Assembly (NCBI GenBank): GCA_002396385.1
Contig: DGTD01000015.1
Coordinates: forward strand, 1-18,727
Length of the DNA: 18,727 nt
DNA from: Bacteroidales bacterium UBA4345
GTDB lineage: Bacteria; Bacteroidota; Bacteroidia; Bacteroidales; Paludibacteraceae
Direction of reading: 5' to 3'
The notes below the pieces were generated by a model. That model had not been told where the DNA came from. It made no database searches and saw only the letters and a list, made by a program, of their open reading frames with translations. Made by a program: the position numbers and the translations under genes. Shown piece by piece: positions 1-7,051 of this stretch. How positions within the stretch are numbered: the stretch's first letter is position 1; every line of letters starts with the position of its first letter.

Positions 1-122
1 AGGGTTTCCACCTCGGTTATGCCTACACGCTGGGCTTGACCAAATGGGCACGCCACAACTCGGGCTCGCACAGCGCAATGCTGGGCTACTCTTGGTGCAA
101 GGTTAAGAAGTTCTGCCGATAA
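1..122 (+). CDS. C-terminal end of a probable PorP/SprF-like outer-membrane protein (partial)
   Basis: An open frame enters from the left edge (first full codon at 3) and stops at 120-122, giving 39 residues. The tail alternates hydrophobic and polar residues and contains GSHSAMLGYSW. This resembles the closing strand of PorP/SprF, the type IX secretion membrane protein, whose C terminus commonly reads GSHE-I-L-Y. A short basic, cysteine-containing extension (KVKKFCR) follows. Only the last strand is visible, so the call rests on one short motif. Another outer-membrane beta-barrel is possible. The probable type IX sorting domain on the GLUG protein at 14219 makes a type IX component plausible in this genome. 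Confidence 0.45.
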   Translation, partial: GFHLGYAYTLGLTKWARHNSGSHSAMLGYSWCKVKKFCR

Positions 123-146
123 AAGAATACAGACAACAAAATACAG

Positions 147-176
147 AAAGCAGCATCGGATTGATGCTGCTTTTTT
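147..176 (+). terminator. Intrinsic terminator after the PorP/SprF-like gene
   Basis: An 11-bp stem (AAAGCAGCATC / GATGCTGCTTT, arms 147-157 and 163-173) encloses a 5-base loop and runs into six T residues. It lies 25 bases after the stop codon and only about 30 bases before the next start codon. Confidence 0.85.
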
Positions 177-190
177 GTTACACACACATT

Positions 191-197
191 AAGGAGG
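191..197 (+). promoter_or_regulatory. Strong Shine-Dalgarno site of the WYL gene
   Basis: AAGGAGG ends 10 bases before ATG 208. Most other starts in the window have A/T-rich leaders without such a site, so this one stands out and decides the start. Confidence 0.6.
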
Positions 198-207
198 GGA
201 AAGCCAC

Positions 208-1107
208 ATGAACAAGATTCAAAAACTTATATGGGTCATTGACACCATCAACCGCCACACGAAAATTTCGCTGGAGCAATTGAAGGAAAAATACCTTCAG
301 AGCGAGAACGTAAGCGGAGGAAATCAGCTGGACCGGCAAACGTTCTACCGTTGGAGAGAAGAGATAGCCAATATGTTCGGAATCGAGATTGAGTGCGAAC
401 GAGGAGGTCAGAACCGATACCACATTGCCAATCCAGAAGCCTTGGAGAAGGGGAATCTGACCCAATGGCTGCTAAACACCTACTCAACCATCAACTCGTT
501 AGGCGACAGTCTGAAAATAAAAAACAGAATACTCACCGAACCGATACCTTCTAGCGAAGCGCACCTCAACAACCTTATAGAAGCGATGAAAGAGGACAGA
601 GTAGTTAGCTTCACCTATCAGAAATTTTGGGACACAGAGGGCTATACGTGTACCGTACGCCCATACTGTGTCAAGCTCTTTCTCCAACGCTGGTATCTGT
701 TAGGCTACAGTGAAGAACGAAAAGCCTTACGCACCTACGGACTTGACCGAATGTCGGACTTCGCCACATTAGACAAGAAATTCGAGTTGCCAGACGACTT
801 CGACGCAGAAAGCTATTTCTCGACCTTTTACGGCATAGAGACCAGAGACGACATCAAATGCGAGGCCATCACCTTCATTGCCCAATCGCCCCACAACCAC
901 TACCTTCGCAGCCTTCCCCTGCACGCCACACAAACAGAGATTTTCAGCGGAGACGATTATTCTAAATTTCAAGTCAGACTGCGCCCCAACTACGAATTTT
1001 ACTGGAAGTTGTTGAGTATGGGAGATTTTGTGGAAATTCTTTCGCCCGACAACGTACGGAAAGAAATGATTGGCTTTATAAAAAGAGTGGCAAACAGGTA
1101 TGAGTGA
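208..1107 (+). CDS. WYL-domain transcriptional regulator
   Basis: 299 aa. Residues 1-70 look like a winged-helix DNA-binding segment (QTFYRWREEIANMFG, then RYHI as a wing). The middle holds a WYL sensor core: RPYCVKLFLQRWYLLGY followed by RTYGLDRM, the region that binds nucleic acid or nucleotide ligands in this family. The C-terminal 90 residues fit the WCX extension. Architecture and length match the BrxR/CapW group of WYL repressors that sit next to phage-defence loci and bind inverted repeats. The start is well fixed: a strong AAGGAGG at 191-197 precedes ATG 208, which is unusual because Bacteroidetes rarely use strong Shine-Dalgarno sites. No good promoter fits in the 30 bases after the upstream terminator, so expression may depend on read-through. 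A GTTACA half-site at 177-182 matches the operators of loci A and B. Confidence 0.85.
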   Translation: MNKIQKLIWVIDTINRHTKISLEQLKEKYLQSENVSGGNQLDRQTFYRWREEIANMFGIEIECERGGQNRYHIANPEALEKGNLTQWLLNTYSTINSLGDSLKIKNRILTEPIPSSEAHLNNLIEAMKEDRVVSFTYQKFWDTEGYTCTVRPYCVKLFLQRWYLLGYSEERKALRTYGLDRMSDFATLDKKFELPDDFDAESYFSTFYGIETRDDIKCEAITFIAQSPHNHYLRSLPLHATQTEIFSGDDYSKFQVRLRPNYEFYWKLLSMGDFVEILSPDNVRKEMIGFIKRVANRYE

Positions 1108-1142
1108 GAAGAGAAACTCTTAAGACGCAACTGTCGTACCAA

Positions 1143-1182
1143 AGAGGATGTGTCATAATTTTTGCACTATGACACATCCTCT
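1143..1182 (+). terminator. Perfect 15-bp hairpin, probable terminator after the WYL gene
   Basis: AGAGGATGTGTCATA (1143-1157) pairs perfectly with TATGACACATCCTCT (1168-1182) across a 10-base loop. There is no T tract on the plus strand (GTATTATTAATAG follows). Stems of the form GAGG-TGTGTCA/TGACACA-CCTC are common intergenic terminator-like elements in Bacteroidales. It separates the WYL gene from locus A. Confidence 0.6.
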
Positions 1183-1246
1183 GTATTATTAATAGCCTCC
1201 GTTCCCCAAAAAAGCATTCACTTAAAATTCTATAACTTTCCAAACA

Positions 1247-1265
1247 TGTAACATCATTTGTTACA
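1247..1265. promoter_or_regulatory. Operator-like inverted repeat TGTAAC-N7-GTTACA, locus A
   Basis: TGTAAC (1247-1252) and GTTACA (1260-1265) form a perfect 6-bp inverted repeat spaced by 7 bases. The identical element occurs at 7016-7034 upstream of the paralogous gene of locus B. It overlaps where a -33 box would lie for the TTCCTTTG element at 1275-1282, so a bound repressor would block polymerase. Confidence 0.65.
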
Positions 1266-1274
1266 CGACTACAA

Positions 1275-1282
1275 TTCCTTTG
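1275..1282 (+). promoter_or_regulatory. Probable -7 promoter element, locus A
   Basis: TTCCTTTG matches TAnnTTTG with one mismatch. Its TTTG begins 14 bases after the end of the operator, the same distance as in locus B, which supports it as the promoter. Confidence 0.45.
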
Positions 1283-1378
1283 CATCAGTTTCAGAGGTTT
1301 AACTATTTGAGACTGATAAGATTTTCAGTACGTAGAAAAATTGGGAAACAACTAGTGTCAGAGGAAGCGAGGATTCAT

Positions 1379-1738
1379 ATGATTACCGAAATACTAATAA
1401 CGACGAAAGCCTTTGAAAAACGTTCGAAAGTTATTGTGTTTAACGAGAAAGGGCTGATAGTCGGCCACACATATAGCGAGGAGGTTGGAGAAATTCTTGA
1501 CTACAGCGACAAGAATATAGTATGCAGGAAAGAGGGCAAGCTCTACGTTTACGACGAGACTTTCCAGATGGTCAACTACAACTATGAATGTGCGGTGGGA
1601 AAGTTCAAAAAAATTGTGGGGCCACACCTCATTTGCCACAAGATGAGCAGGCGAGTTTGTGTCTACAACCTGAATTTCGACAAAATTTCAGAACGAATGT
1701 GTATAAGCACACCGTTGAATTCGGTACAGACTATTTAA
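1379..1738 (+). CDS. Small beta-repeat protein, locus A (paralogue of 7185-7490)
   Basis: 119 aa from ATG 1379. The frame is open back to a TTG at 1280, but the protein aligns with the 7185 gene from MITEI, and the probable promoter lies at 1275-1282, so the ATG is preferred. It contains about two and a half copies of a 37-38-residue unit: K-x-x-V-[YF]-[ND]-(about 10)-Y-x-x-x-V-G-x(7-9)-[IL]-[VI]-C-[RH]. Each copy should form several beta strands, resembling WG-type or propeller repeats. There is no signal peptide or membrane segment. Relative to the paralogue it has a short extra N-terminal segment and an unrelated C-terminal tail (STPLNSVQTI). The FtsZ-like gene follows 17 bases later, so the two probably form an operon. 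The function is unknown. A role as sensor, adaptor or immunity partner is possible. Confidence 0.7.
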   Translation: MITEILITTKAFEKRSKVIVFNEKGLIVGHTYSEEVGEILDYSDKNIVCRKEGKLYVYDETFQMVNYNYECAVGKFKKIVGPHLICHKMSRRVCVYNLNFDKISERMCISTPLNSVQTI

Positions 1739-1755
1739 AGTAAAAATATGAAATT

Positions 1756-2289
1756 ATGGAAATTAAGACAAAAAAGTTAACAGCAAAAGAGTTTTCGAGC
1801 CTCAAGGAGAAGTTTGAGCAACATGGTATAGACGGTCTTTATCCGTTATTTAGAAAGCCGTTATGCGAAAAACAAAAGGGGAATGCCATTATAGACGTCA
1901 CAACCGATGACATCAAGCCGAGCATAGAGCAGGCTTTTTCCGCCTGCCACGCCCACATCTGCGGAGAAGGGCTAAACAGGGTTAACGATATAGCCACCTA
2001 CCTCGGAAGTGAGAATTTCGGCAGTTTCATATCAGAGAGCAAAACCATACTTTTGGAAATATATAGTTACACAGACGAGTTGCAAATGGGAGACATATCT
2101 ACCGTCACCGACAGCATTCTTTCTGGAGCACAATCAGGGGCAACCATCATATGGTGGTGTCACGAGGCAGCAGACATGAAAGAGAAGTTGGAACTTAACA
2201 TAATAGGGCTAAAAGAAAACCCAAAAAGAGAAGATAGGACTAGAGATTCGGACGAGAAAACGGCCAAAAACTCAAATGGTGCAAACTGA
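1756..2289 (+). CDS. Stand-alone FtsZ C-terminal-domain-like protein
   Basis: 177 aa. Residues about 44-152 follow the pattern of the FtsZ C-terminal domain end to end. IDVTTDDI (46-53) sits where FtsZ has the T7 loop (INLDFADV in Bacillus), with D52 in the place of the catalytic aspartate (E. coli D212). A helix follows (VNDIATYL, FtsZ AAEAAKKAI). Then TILLEIYSYTDELQMGDIST aligns with GVLMNITGGTNLSLYEVQEA, ATIIWW with VNMIFG, and LKEKLEL-type spacing leads to NIIGL (FtsZ VTVIATG). The nucleotide-binding N-terminal domain and the GGGTGTG loop are absent. The last 25 residues are charged and look disordered. ATG 1756 follows the beta-repeat gene by 17 bases. In FtsZ the T7 loop contacts the GTP of the next subunit, so a free copy could cap host FtsZ filaments (inference). 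Otherwise it is a repurposed tubulin-type sandwich domain. Confidence 0.6.
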   Translation: MEIKTKKLTAKEFSSLKEKFEQHGIDGLYPLFRKPLCEKQKGNAIIDVTTDDIKPSIEQAFSACHAHICGEGLNRVNDIATYLGSENFGSFISESKTILLEIYSYTDELQMGDISTVTDSILSGAQSGATIIWWCHEAADMKEKLELNIIGLKENPKREDRTRDSDEKTAKNSNGAN

Positions 2290-2390
2290 AAGGTGTGGAG
2301 ATGAGAAATATTGCGAAAATTCGGAGTCCCAGCCTAAAATTCGGAACAGAGACCAAGTCGAGCCTAGCCACCAACCATAAGGCATAGAGG

Positions 2391-3296
2391 TCATCTACAA
2401 TGTTTTCTGATGGCAGCAACATATGTTTTGGCATAACGAGAGAGCGACACTCCCCTACGAGTAACGATGCCAATAGTCATTTGGTCACTGACGTCGAGCG
2501 GTTTAGCAATAATACTACGTCCGTTAAGTTTATGGCTTATGACACCCGAACAAATTGTATAACCATTGAGGCCGATAAGCAGATTGAAAAGTGTTGCACG
2601 GTCACGAACTTTAATATTCTTAGGACAATCGAAATCAATGGCGGTTAAAGGTTCTTCGGCGAAATAGAACGAGTTGAAGTCGCCCTGTTCATAGGTGAGG
2701 TAAGGGTACGGGGCCAAATCGGATAGAGAAATGCGTTCTTTAAGCGCAAGCGGATTCTTAGCGGACATAAACACGTGCAAAGGTGTAGTGAATAAAGGAT
2801 CGAACACCAGATTGTTCTTTCTAAGCAGATTTTTCACCACTTTTTCGTTCTTTCCACAAAGATACAGCACCCCAATCTCACTTTTCATCTTTGCCACATC
2901 GTCAATAATCTCGTTAGTTTGGGTCTCGCGCAAAGTAAAATCGTAAGAATCGCCCCCAAATTTACGTATAACGTCAACAAAAGCATTCACTGCAAACGAG
3001 TAATGCTGGCAACTGACCGAAAAGATAGTGTTGCCGCCCGCATTGCCCTTGTACCGTTCCTCAAGCAAAGCCGCCTGCTCCAACACCTGCCTCGCATACG
3101 ACAAGAACTCGTCACCCTCGTTGGTGATTGTCACCCCCTTGTTCGAACGGTTGAAGATAACTATATTTATTTCATTCTCAAGTTCATGGATAGCAGCCGT
3201 GAGGCTCGGTTGCGAGATAAACACCCGTTTGGCCGCCTCGGTTATATTACGTGTATCGGCAACAGCCGCCACATATTTCAATTGCTGTAAAGTCAT
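2391..3296 (-). CDS. LysR-family transcriptional regulator, probably of metE
   Basis: 301 aa. Residues 1-60 are a LysR winged helix-turn-helix (TLQQLKYVAAVADTRNITEA, then SQPSLTAAIHELE and the basic wing IFNRSNKGVTIT). A linker helix (about 60-85) and a periplasmic-binding-like effector domain (about 90-300) follow. It is transcribed away from metE across a 127-bp spacer that carries a LysR box, the classic arrangement for a regulator of the neighbouring gene and of itself. The effector domain resembles the group of LysR proteins near sulfur and methionine genes (CmbR/MetR type by context). The ligand, such as homocysteine or O-acetylserine, cannot be read from the sequence. The gene converges with locus A, with about 100 bases between stops and no clear hairpin there. 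Confidence 0.9.
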   Translation of the reverse strand: MTLQQLKYVAAVADTRNITEAAKRVFISQPSLTAAIHELENEINIVIFNRSNKGVTITNEGDEFLSYARQVLEQAALLEERYKGNAGGNTIFSVSCQHYSFAVNAFVDVIRKFGGDSYDFTLRETQTNEIIDDVAKMKSEIGVLYLCGKNEKVVKNLLRKNNLVFDPLFTTPLHVFMSAKNPLALKERISLSDLAPYPYLTYEQGDFNSFYFAEEPLTAIDFDCPKNIKVRDRATLFNLLIGLNGYTICSGVISHKLNGRSIIAKPLDVSDQMTIGIVTRRGVSLSRYAKTYVAAIRKHCR

Positions 3297-3321
3297 ATTG
3301 TTCTGTCAGTTCGGAATAGCG

Positions 3322-3340
3322 CCATAGGAAAAACCTATGG
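3322..3340. promoter_or_regulatory. LysR box between lysR and metE
   Basis: CCATAGG (3322-3328) and CCTATGG (3334-3340) form a perfect 7-bp inverted repeat spaced by 5 bases. Within it, ATAG-N7-CTAT fits the LysR T-N11-A rule. It lies roughly 60-80 bases upstream of the expected metE transcription start, the usual activator position. It also lies just downstream of the lysR -7 element, the usual position for self-repression. Confidence 0.75.
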
Positions 3341-3348
3341 TTAACGCA

Positions 3349-3356
3349 CAAAATTA
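3349..3356 (-). promoter_or_regulatory. -7 promoter element of the lysR gene
   Basis: Read on the minus strand this is TAATTTTG, a perfect TAnnTTTG. It lies about 53 bases upstream of the lysR start codon. The LysR box falls immediately downstream, around the expected transcription start. Confidence 0.55.
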
Positions 3357-3384
3357 AGTATTTTCACTATTATTAAAAAATACA

Positions 3385-3392
3385 GAACTTTG
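3385..3392 (+). promoter_or_regulatory. Probable -7 promoter element of metE
   Basis: GAACTTTG matches TAnnTTTG at all but the first base and ends 31 bases before the metE start codon. The spacer from LysR box to start is short and shows no cobalamin or SAM riboswitch structure, so control is probably through the LysR protein. Confidence 0.45.
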
Positions 3393-3423
3393 CGCCGACA
3401 AAATTAACAGCAGAAAAGACAAT

Positions 3424-5694
3424 ATGACAATTAAGAGAACATCAGTAATCGGTTTTCCAAGAATAGGAAAGAAACGCGAGCTCAAATTCGCAAGTGAGAA
3501 ATTCTTCAAAGGCGAACTTTCGGAAGAAGAGTTAAAGAAGACAGCTGCCGAACTGCGCCTTTACGGTTGGCAGAAACAGCAGGAAGCCGGCATCTCGTTC
3601 ATACCGTCGAACGATTTCTCGTTCTACGACAACCTGCTCGACACCGCGTTCCTAATCGGTGCCGTTCCAGCCAACTACAAGCAATTAGGATTGAGCGACC
3701 TTGAAACCTATTTCGCAGTAGCACACGGCTATCAGGGAGCAAAAGGCGACGTAAAGGCTCTGCCTATGAAGAAATGGTTCAACACCAACTACCACTACAT
3801 TGTACCAGCGCTTGACGACCAGACCAAGTTGGAGCTTGCGAACGCTCCTAAGGCGCTTGCCGAATATAAAGAGGCAAAAGCAGCCGGCATACAAACCGTT
3901 CCAAGCCTTATTGGCATCTACACTTTTTTGCGTCTGGCCACCTACAACGGCAACAAAACAGCCTCTGATTTTGCAGACGATGCAGTAAAAGCCTACGTCC
4001 AACTTGCCGGCCAACTCAACTCGGCAGGGGCAGAATGGATCTCGATAGCAGAGCCAGCCCTCGTATTTGACACAAACGACAAAGAGAAGGCTCTATTCAA
4101 AAAAATATACACAGACCTACTGGCACAAATCAGAAAGGAGACCAACCTTAAAATCGTCCTACAAACCTACTTCGGCGATGTCCGCGACATCTATAACGAG
4201 TTGGTAAGTTTAGGGTTTGACGGAATAGGTTTAGACTTTGTAGAGGGAAGGAAGTCGCTTGAGCTCCTGAAGACCGGTTTCCCGAAGGACACCCTACTGT
4301 TTGCCGGTGTAATAAACGGCAAGAACATCTGGCGCAGCGAATATGCGAAGAAAAACGCGCTATTAGACGAAATAGGGAAATATGTAGACGGACAGGACAT
4401 TGTAATCAGCACATCGTGCTCGCTCCTGCACGTACCTTACACAATAGAATCGGAGAACTTACTTTCAGACGCCTCCAAGAAGTTCCTGGCGTTTGCAGAG
4501 GAAAAGATTAAGGAACTTTACGACATAGCCAGCAAGAATGCGGCAAGCCTGCAACAGAACAAGGCGCTATTCAGCGAAGAACGTGTCAAGAAGAACGAAG
4601 CTGTACAGCAAGAGCTAGGCAAACTGACAGATGCTGACTTCAATCGTACACCAGCCCGAAACGAACGCAAAGGAATACAGAAAGCAATATTCCAGCTTCC
4701 TCCTTACCCAACCACAACTATCGGCTCGTTTCCACAGACAGCAGATGTACGTTCGAACAGAGCAGCCTACAAGAAAGGGGCTATTAGTGCCGAACAGTAC
4801 AAGACATTTAACCGAAAGAAAATTGCCGAATGCATCGCCCTGCAAGAACGTCTCGGCCTCGACGTGCTGGTGCACGGAGAATTTGAACGCAACGATATGG
4901 TGGAATACTTCGGCAACAAACTGGACGGATTCATCTTCACCCAAAACGCCTGGGTGCAGAGCTACGGCACACGCTGCGTAAAACCACCAATCGTATGGGG
5001 TGATGTAAGCCGGAGCGCACCAATTACCGTAGAATGGTCGGTTTATGCGCAAAGCCTTACGAAAAAGCCGGTTAAAGGTATGTTGACCGGACCCGTAACC
5101 ATACTCAACTGGTCGTTCCCACGCGAAGACGCTTCTTTGAAGGAGCAGGCACAACAGATAGGCCTAGCCATCCGCGACGAAGTGCTCGACCTTGAAAAAA
5201 ACGGTATACGCATCATACAGATAGACGAAGCCGCCCTCCGTGAGAAACTTCCATTGCGCAAAAGCGACTGGCACAGCGAATATCTGGACTGGGCCATCCC
5301 AGCCTTCAGACTGGTACACGCCAAGGTGAAGCCAGAGACACAAATCCACACGCACATGTGTTACAGCGAGTTTGGCGACATCATTAAAGACATCGATGCA
5401 ATGGATGCCGACGTCATCACCTTCGAAGCCAGCCGCTCCGACCTCAAACTGATAGACTCCCTTAGAGACTCAAACTTCCAGACACAGGTCGGACCAGGCG
5501 TGTACGATATCCATTCGCCACGTGTTCCGTCAGTTGCCGAAATTGTCGACACCCTGCACAAAATCATAAGCAAAGTAAACAAAGAAAACGTATGGGTGAA
5601 CCCAGACTGCGGACTTAAGACCCGTGGAGAAGAAGAGACAACCGCCAGCCTTAAAAATTTAGTGGCGGCAGCCAAGCAGTTGCGAAGCGAGTGA
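3424..5694 (+). CDS. metE: Cobalamin-independent methionine synthase
   Basis: 756 aa, full length for MetE (about 750-765). The enzyme transfers the methyl group of 5-methyltetrahydropteroyl-polyglutamate to homocysteine in the cytosol, the last step of methionine synthesis, without vitamin B12. The N-terminal barrel begins with the conserved segment around GFPRIGKKRELKFASE (residues 10-25). The catalytic barrel occupies about 430-756, with the YPTTTIGSFPQT entry segment. The zinc ligands are all present: H644 and C646 (HTHMCYSEF), E668 (TFEASRSD) and C729 (NPDCGLKTR). ATG 3424 is the only start that keeps the conserved N terminus. It is monocistronic, divergent from lysR and followed by a hairpin shared with the porin gene. 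Long open frames on the opposite strand inside it are shadows. Confidence 0.98.
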   Translation: MTIKRTSVIGFPRIGKKRELKFASEKFFKGELSEEELKKTAAELRLYGWQKQQEAGISFIPSNDFSFYDNLLDTAFLIGAVPANYKQLGLSDLETYFAVAHGYQGAKGDVKALPMKKWFNTNYHYIVPALDDQTKLELANAPKALAEYKEAKAAGIQTVPSLIGIYTFLRLATYNGNKTASDFADDAVKAYVQLAGQLNSAGAEWISIAEPALVFDTNDKEKALFKKIYTDLLAQIRKETNLKIVLQTYFGDVRDIYNELVSLGFDGIGLDFVEGRKSLELLKTGFPKDTLLFAGVINGKNIWRSEYAKKNALLDEIGKYVDGQDIVISTSCSLLHVPYTIESENLLSDASKKFLAFAEEKIKELYDIASKNAASLQQNKALFSEERVKKNEAVQQELGKLTDADFNRTPARNERKGIQKAIFQLPPYPTTTIGSFPQTADVRSNRAAYKKGAISAEQYKTFNRKKIAECIALQERLGLDVLVHGEFERNDMVEYFGNKLDGFIFTQNAWVQSYGTRCVKPPIVWGDVSRSAPITVEWSVYAQSLTKKPVKGMLTGPVTILNWSFPREDASLKEQAQQIGLAIRDEVLDLEKNGIRIIQIDEAALREKLPLRKSDWHSEYLDWAIPAFRLVHAKVKPETQIHTHMCYSEFGDIIKDIDAMDADVITFEASRSDLKLIDSLRDSNFQTQVGPGVYDIHSPRVPSVAEIVDTLHKIISKVNKENVWVNPDCGLKTRGEEETTASLKNLVAAAKQLRSE

Positions 5695-5737
5695 AAAAGG
5701 CTTAAACTCAAAACAAAGACTTTTAGGTCTATACAGA

Positions 5738-5769
5738 AAGAGGTTGCGCTTTATATGGCGCAACCTCTT
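5738..5769. terminator. Bidirectional terminator between metE and the porin gene
   Basis: AAGAGGTTGCGC (5738-5749) pairs perfectly with GCGCAACCTCTT (5758-5769) across an 8-base loop. CCCTTTTC follows on the plus strand. The two genes converge here, with 43 bases to the metE stop and 8 to the porin stop. Confidence 0.8.
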
Positions 5770-5776
5770 CCCTTTT

Positions 5777-6883
5777 CTATTCCAGTTCGTAGCACAACCG
5801 CAGCACGAAAACCTTTTGGACACTTCCGCCACCCTCAACGAGTTGGAAGGAAGGCTGAACAGTAAACAAGTCGAACAAGCTCATTTGCAAAGTGAGTTCC
5901 TGATTACACTCATCGGCATCGGCAAAACAGGCATAATGGTTCTTCAGTCCGACACTTTCCACCCGAACTTTCTTGCCGCTACCCGACGGGTTCAAGACAA
6001 GCCCAGCGCCAGCATATCCTTTGCAGTTGCTACCGCTGTTAAGAGAAGTAGAACCATGTAACAGCAAATTCAGCCGGCAACCGTTCTTATTCAGCAAGCC
6101 TTGTTCCAGCTGTGTCCACCACGTAGCACGAAACCTTTTCTTTCCTCCGGCGTCAGAGGGGGAATTGTTGGTGGCAAGACCTACTGAATAGAGCATAAGA
6201 AGCGGGACGTCGGTGCGGGAATACCCAATCTCAGTCATAGTAGTGACGCCATCGCGATGAGGTCGGAAACGGAAGGTAGAGCCATCGGCCAGTTCACCGG
6301 CAATTCCATTATAGAGGCTGAATTGGGCTTTAAAACCCACCTTATGGGAATAAGAGACATGAATGGGGCACACCCCCGAAAGCGGGAAGTTGGCCATTTC
6401 GTAATTAGCGGCTATAGTCGGGAAAATGCCGTCAGATCCATTCAAGAACAACGTAGAGTTACCCTCCGTAAAATAGTCCTCATTCACATTTCGCACACCA
6501 GAAAGAAACACCAGATGATGGGAACTATCGGCACCAAAAGTGTTTTCAAATCCGAGGTCGAGCATACGTAGTCCGGCCGCCATATTTTCATTCTTGATGT
6601 TCGAAAATCCTTGCAAATCGTCAATCACCACGTCATCTCCCAAACCATAGGTATGCAGAGTACCCAGTTCGAGAAAAAAAGGCGACACGGGTTTCCAAAT
6701 CGCATAGAGAGCCGCCTCATTCATCCAAGCGGCCCGGTCGTCCAAATTCCACTCCGCCTCAGAGAAAAGTGAGGCTTCAAAATTTAACTTCTCATTACCA
6801 ACCGCATAAAGCGGAAAAGTGTTAGAGATGGCAAGAGCATGGAGGAGACCTAAAAGGCATAGTTTCCCCTTAAAAAACTTCAT
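5777..6883 (-). CDS. OprB-like outer-membrane carbohydrate porin
   Basis: 368 aa. The first 27 or so residues form a signal peptide (basic MKFFKGK, a hydrophobic LCLLGLLHALAI core). The rest alternates short amphipathic strands and turns, as in a beta-barrel, and ends with LRLCYELE. The mature protein contains FFLELGTLHTYG and NGSDGIFPTIAANYEMANFP, which resemble the repeat-strand and 'DGIFP...N...FP' region of Bacteroidetes porins of the OprB/carbohydrate-porin group. It would let small solutes, perhaps sugars, cross the outer membrane. The length fits the shorter Bacteroidetes members. A good promoter sits upstream at 6920-6927. The barrel assignment is firmer than the substrate class. Confidence 0.6.
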   Translation of the reverse strand: MKFFKGKLCLLGLLHALAISNTFPLYAVGNEKLNFEASLFSEAEWNLDDRAAWMNEAALYAIWKPVSPFFLELGTLHTYGLGDDVVIDDLQGFSNIKNENMAAGLRMLDLGFENTFGADSSHHLVFLSGVRNVNEDYFTEGNSTLFLNGSDGIFPTIAANYEMANFPLSGVCPIHVSYSHKVGFKAQFSLYNGIAGELADGSTFRFRPHRDGVTTMTEIGYSRTDVPLLMLYSVGLATNNSPSDAGGKKRFRATWWTQLEQGLLNKNGCRLNLLLHGSTSLNSGSNCKGYAGAGLVLNPSGSGKKVRVESVGLKNHYACFADADECNQELTLQMSLFDLFTVQPSFQLVEGGGSVQKVFVLRLCYELE

Positions 6884-6919
6884 TATTGCTTATTAATTAT
6901 CCTGATTGAATTCTGGTCA

Positions 6920-6927
6920 CAAATATA
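6920..6927 (-). promoter_or_regulatory. -7 promoter element of the porin gene
   Basis: Minus-strand TATATTTG is a perfect TAnnTTTG, 36 bases before the porin start codon. A TTG trinucleotide lies about 23 bases further upstream. Confidence 0.6.
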
Positions 6928-7015
6928 CTATTTATTTTCATTCTAAATAACAACCAGTTGATGCAATCTTACAAAACAGACTAAATTATTACTATTTCGG
7001 AATTTTTTTATTGAG

Positions 7016-7034
7016 TGTAACGTGTTTTGTTACA
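7016..7034. promoter_or_regulatory. Operator-like inverted repeat TGTAAC-N7-GTTACA, locus B
   Basis: TGTAAC (7016-7021) and GTTACA (7029-7034) repeat the locus A operator exactly in both arms and spacing, while the 7-base centre differs (GTGTTTT against ATCATTT). Conserved arms with a diverged centre are what a dimeric regulator site should show. Confidence 0.65.
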
Positions 7035-7043
7035 GACATAGAG

Positions 7044-7051
7044 GTACTTTG
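7044..7051 (+). promoter_or_regulatory. Probable -7 promoter element, locus B
   Basis: GTACTTTG is a weak match to TAnnTTTG. Its TTTG begins 14 bases after the operator, exactly as in locus A. Transcription from here would give a leader of about 120 bases. Confidence 0.35.

Noticed and set aside
1247..1282. Reading TGTAAC...CGAC as an ECF sigma-factor promoter
   Set aside because: The spacing to CGAC is 13 rather than the 16-17 bases of that class, and locus B keeps the palindrome but not the CGAC.
1280..1378. Upstream extension of the locus A beta-repeat gene from TTG 1280
   Set aside because: The paralogue begins with the same MITEI encoded at 1379, and the likely -7 element overlaps the TTG.
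2316..2345. Direct repeat AAAATTCGGA twice, 20 bases apart, after the FtsZ-like gene
   Set aside because: Only two short copies with no structure or function visible; chance is sufficient.
4615..5154. 179-codon frame opposite metE
   Set aside because: It is the complement of the conserved MetE catalytic region and resembles no protein.
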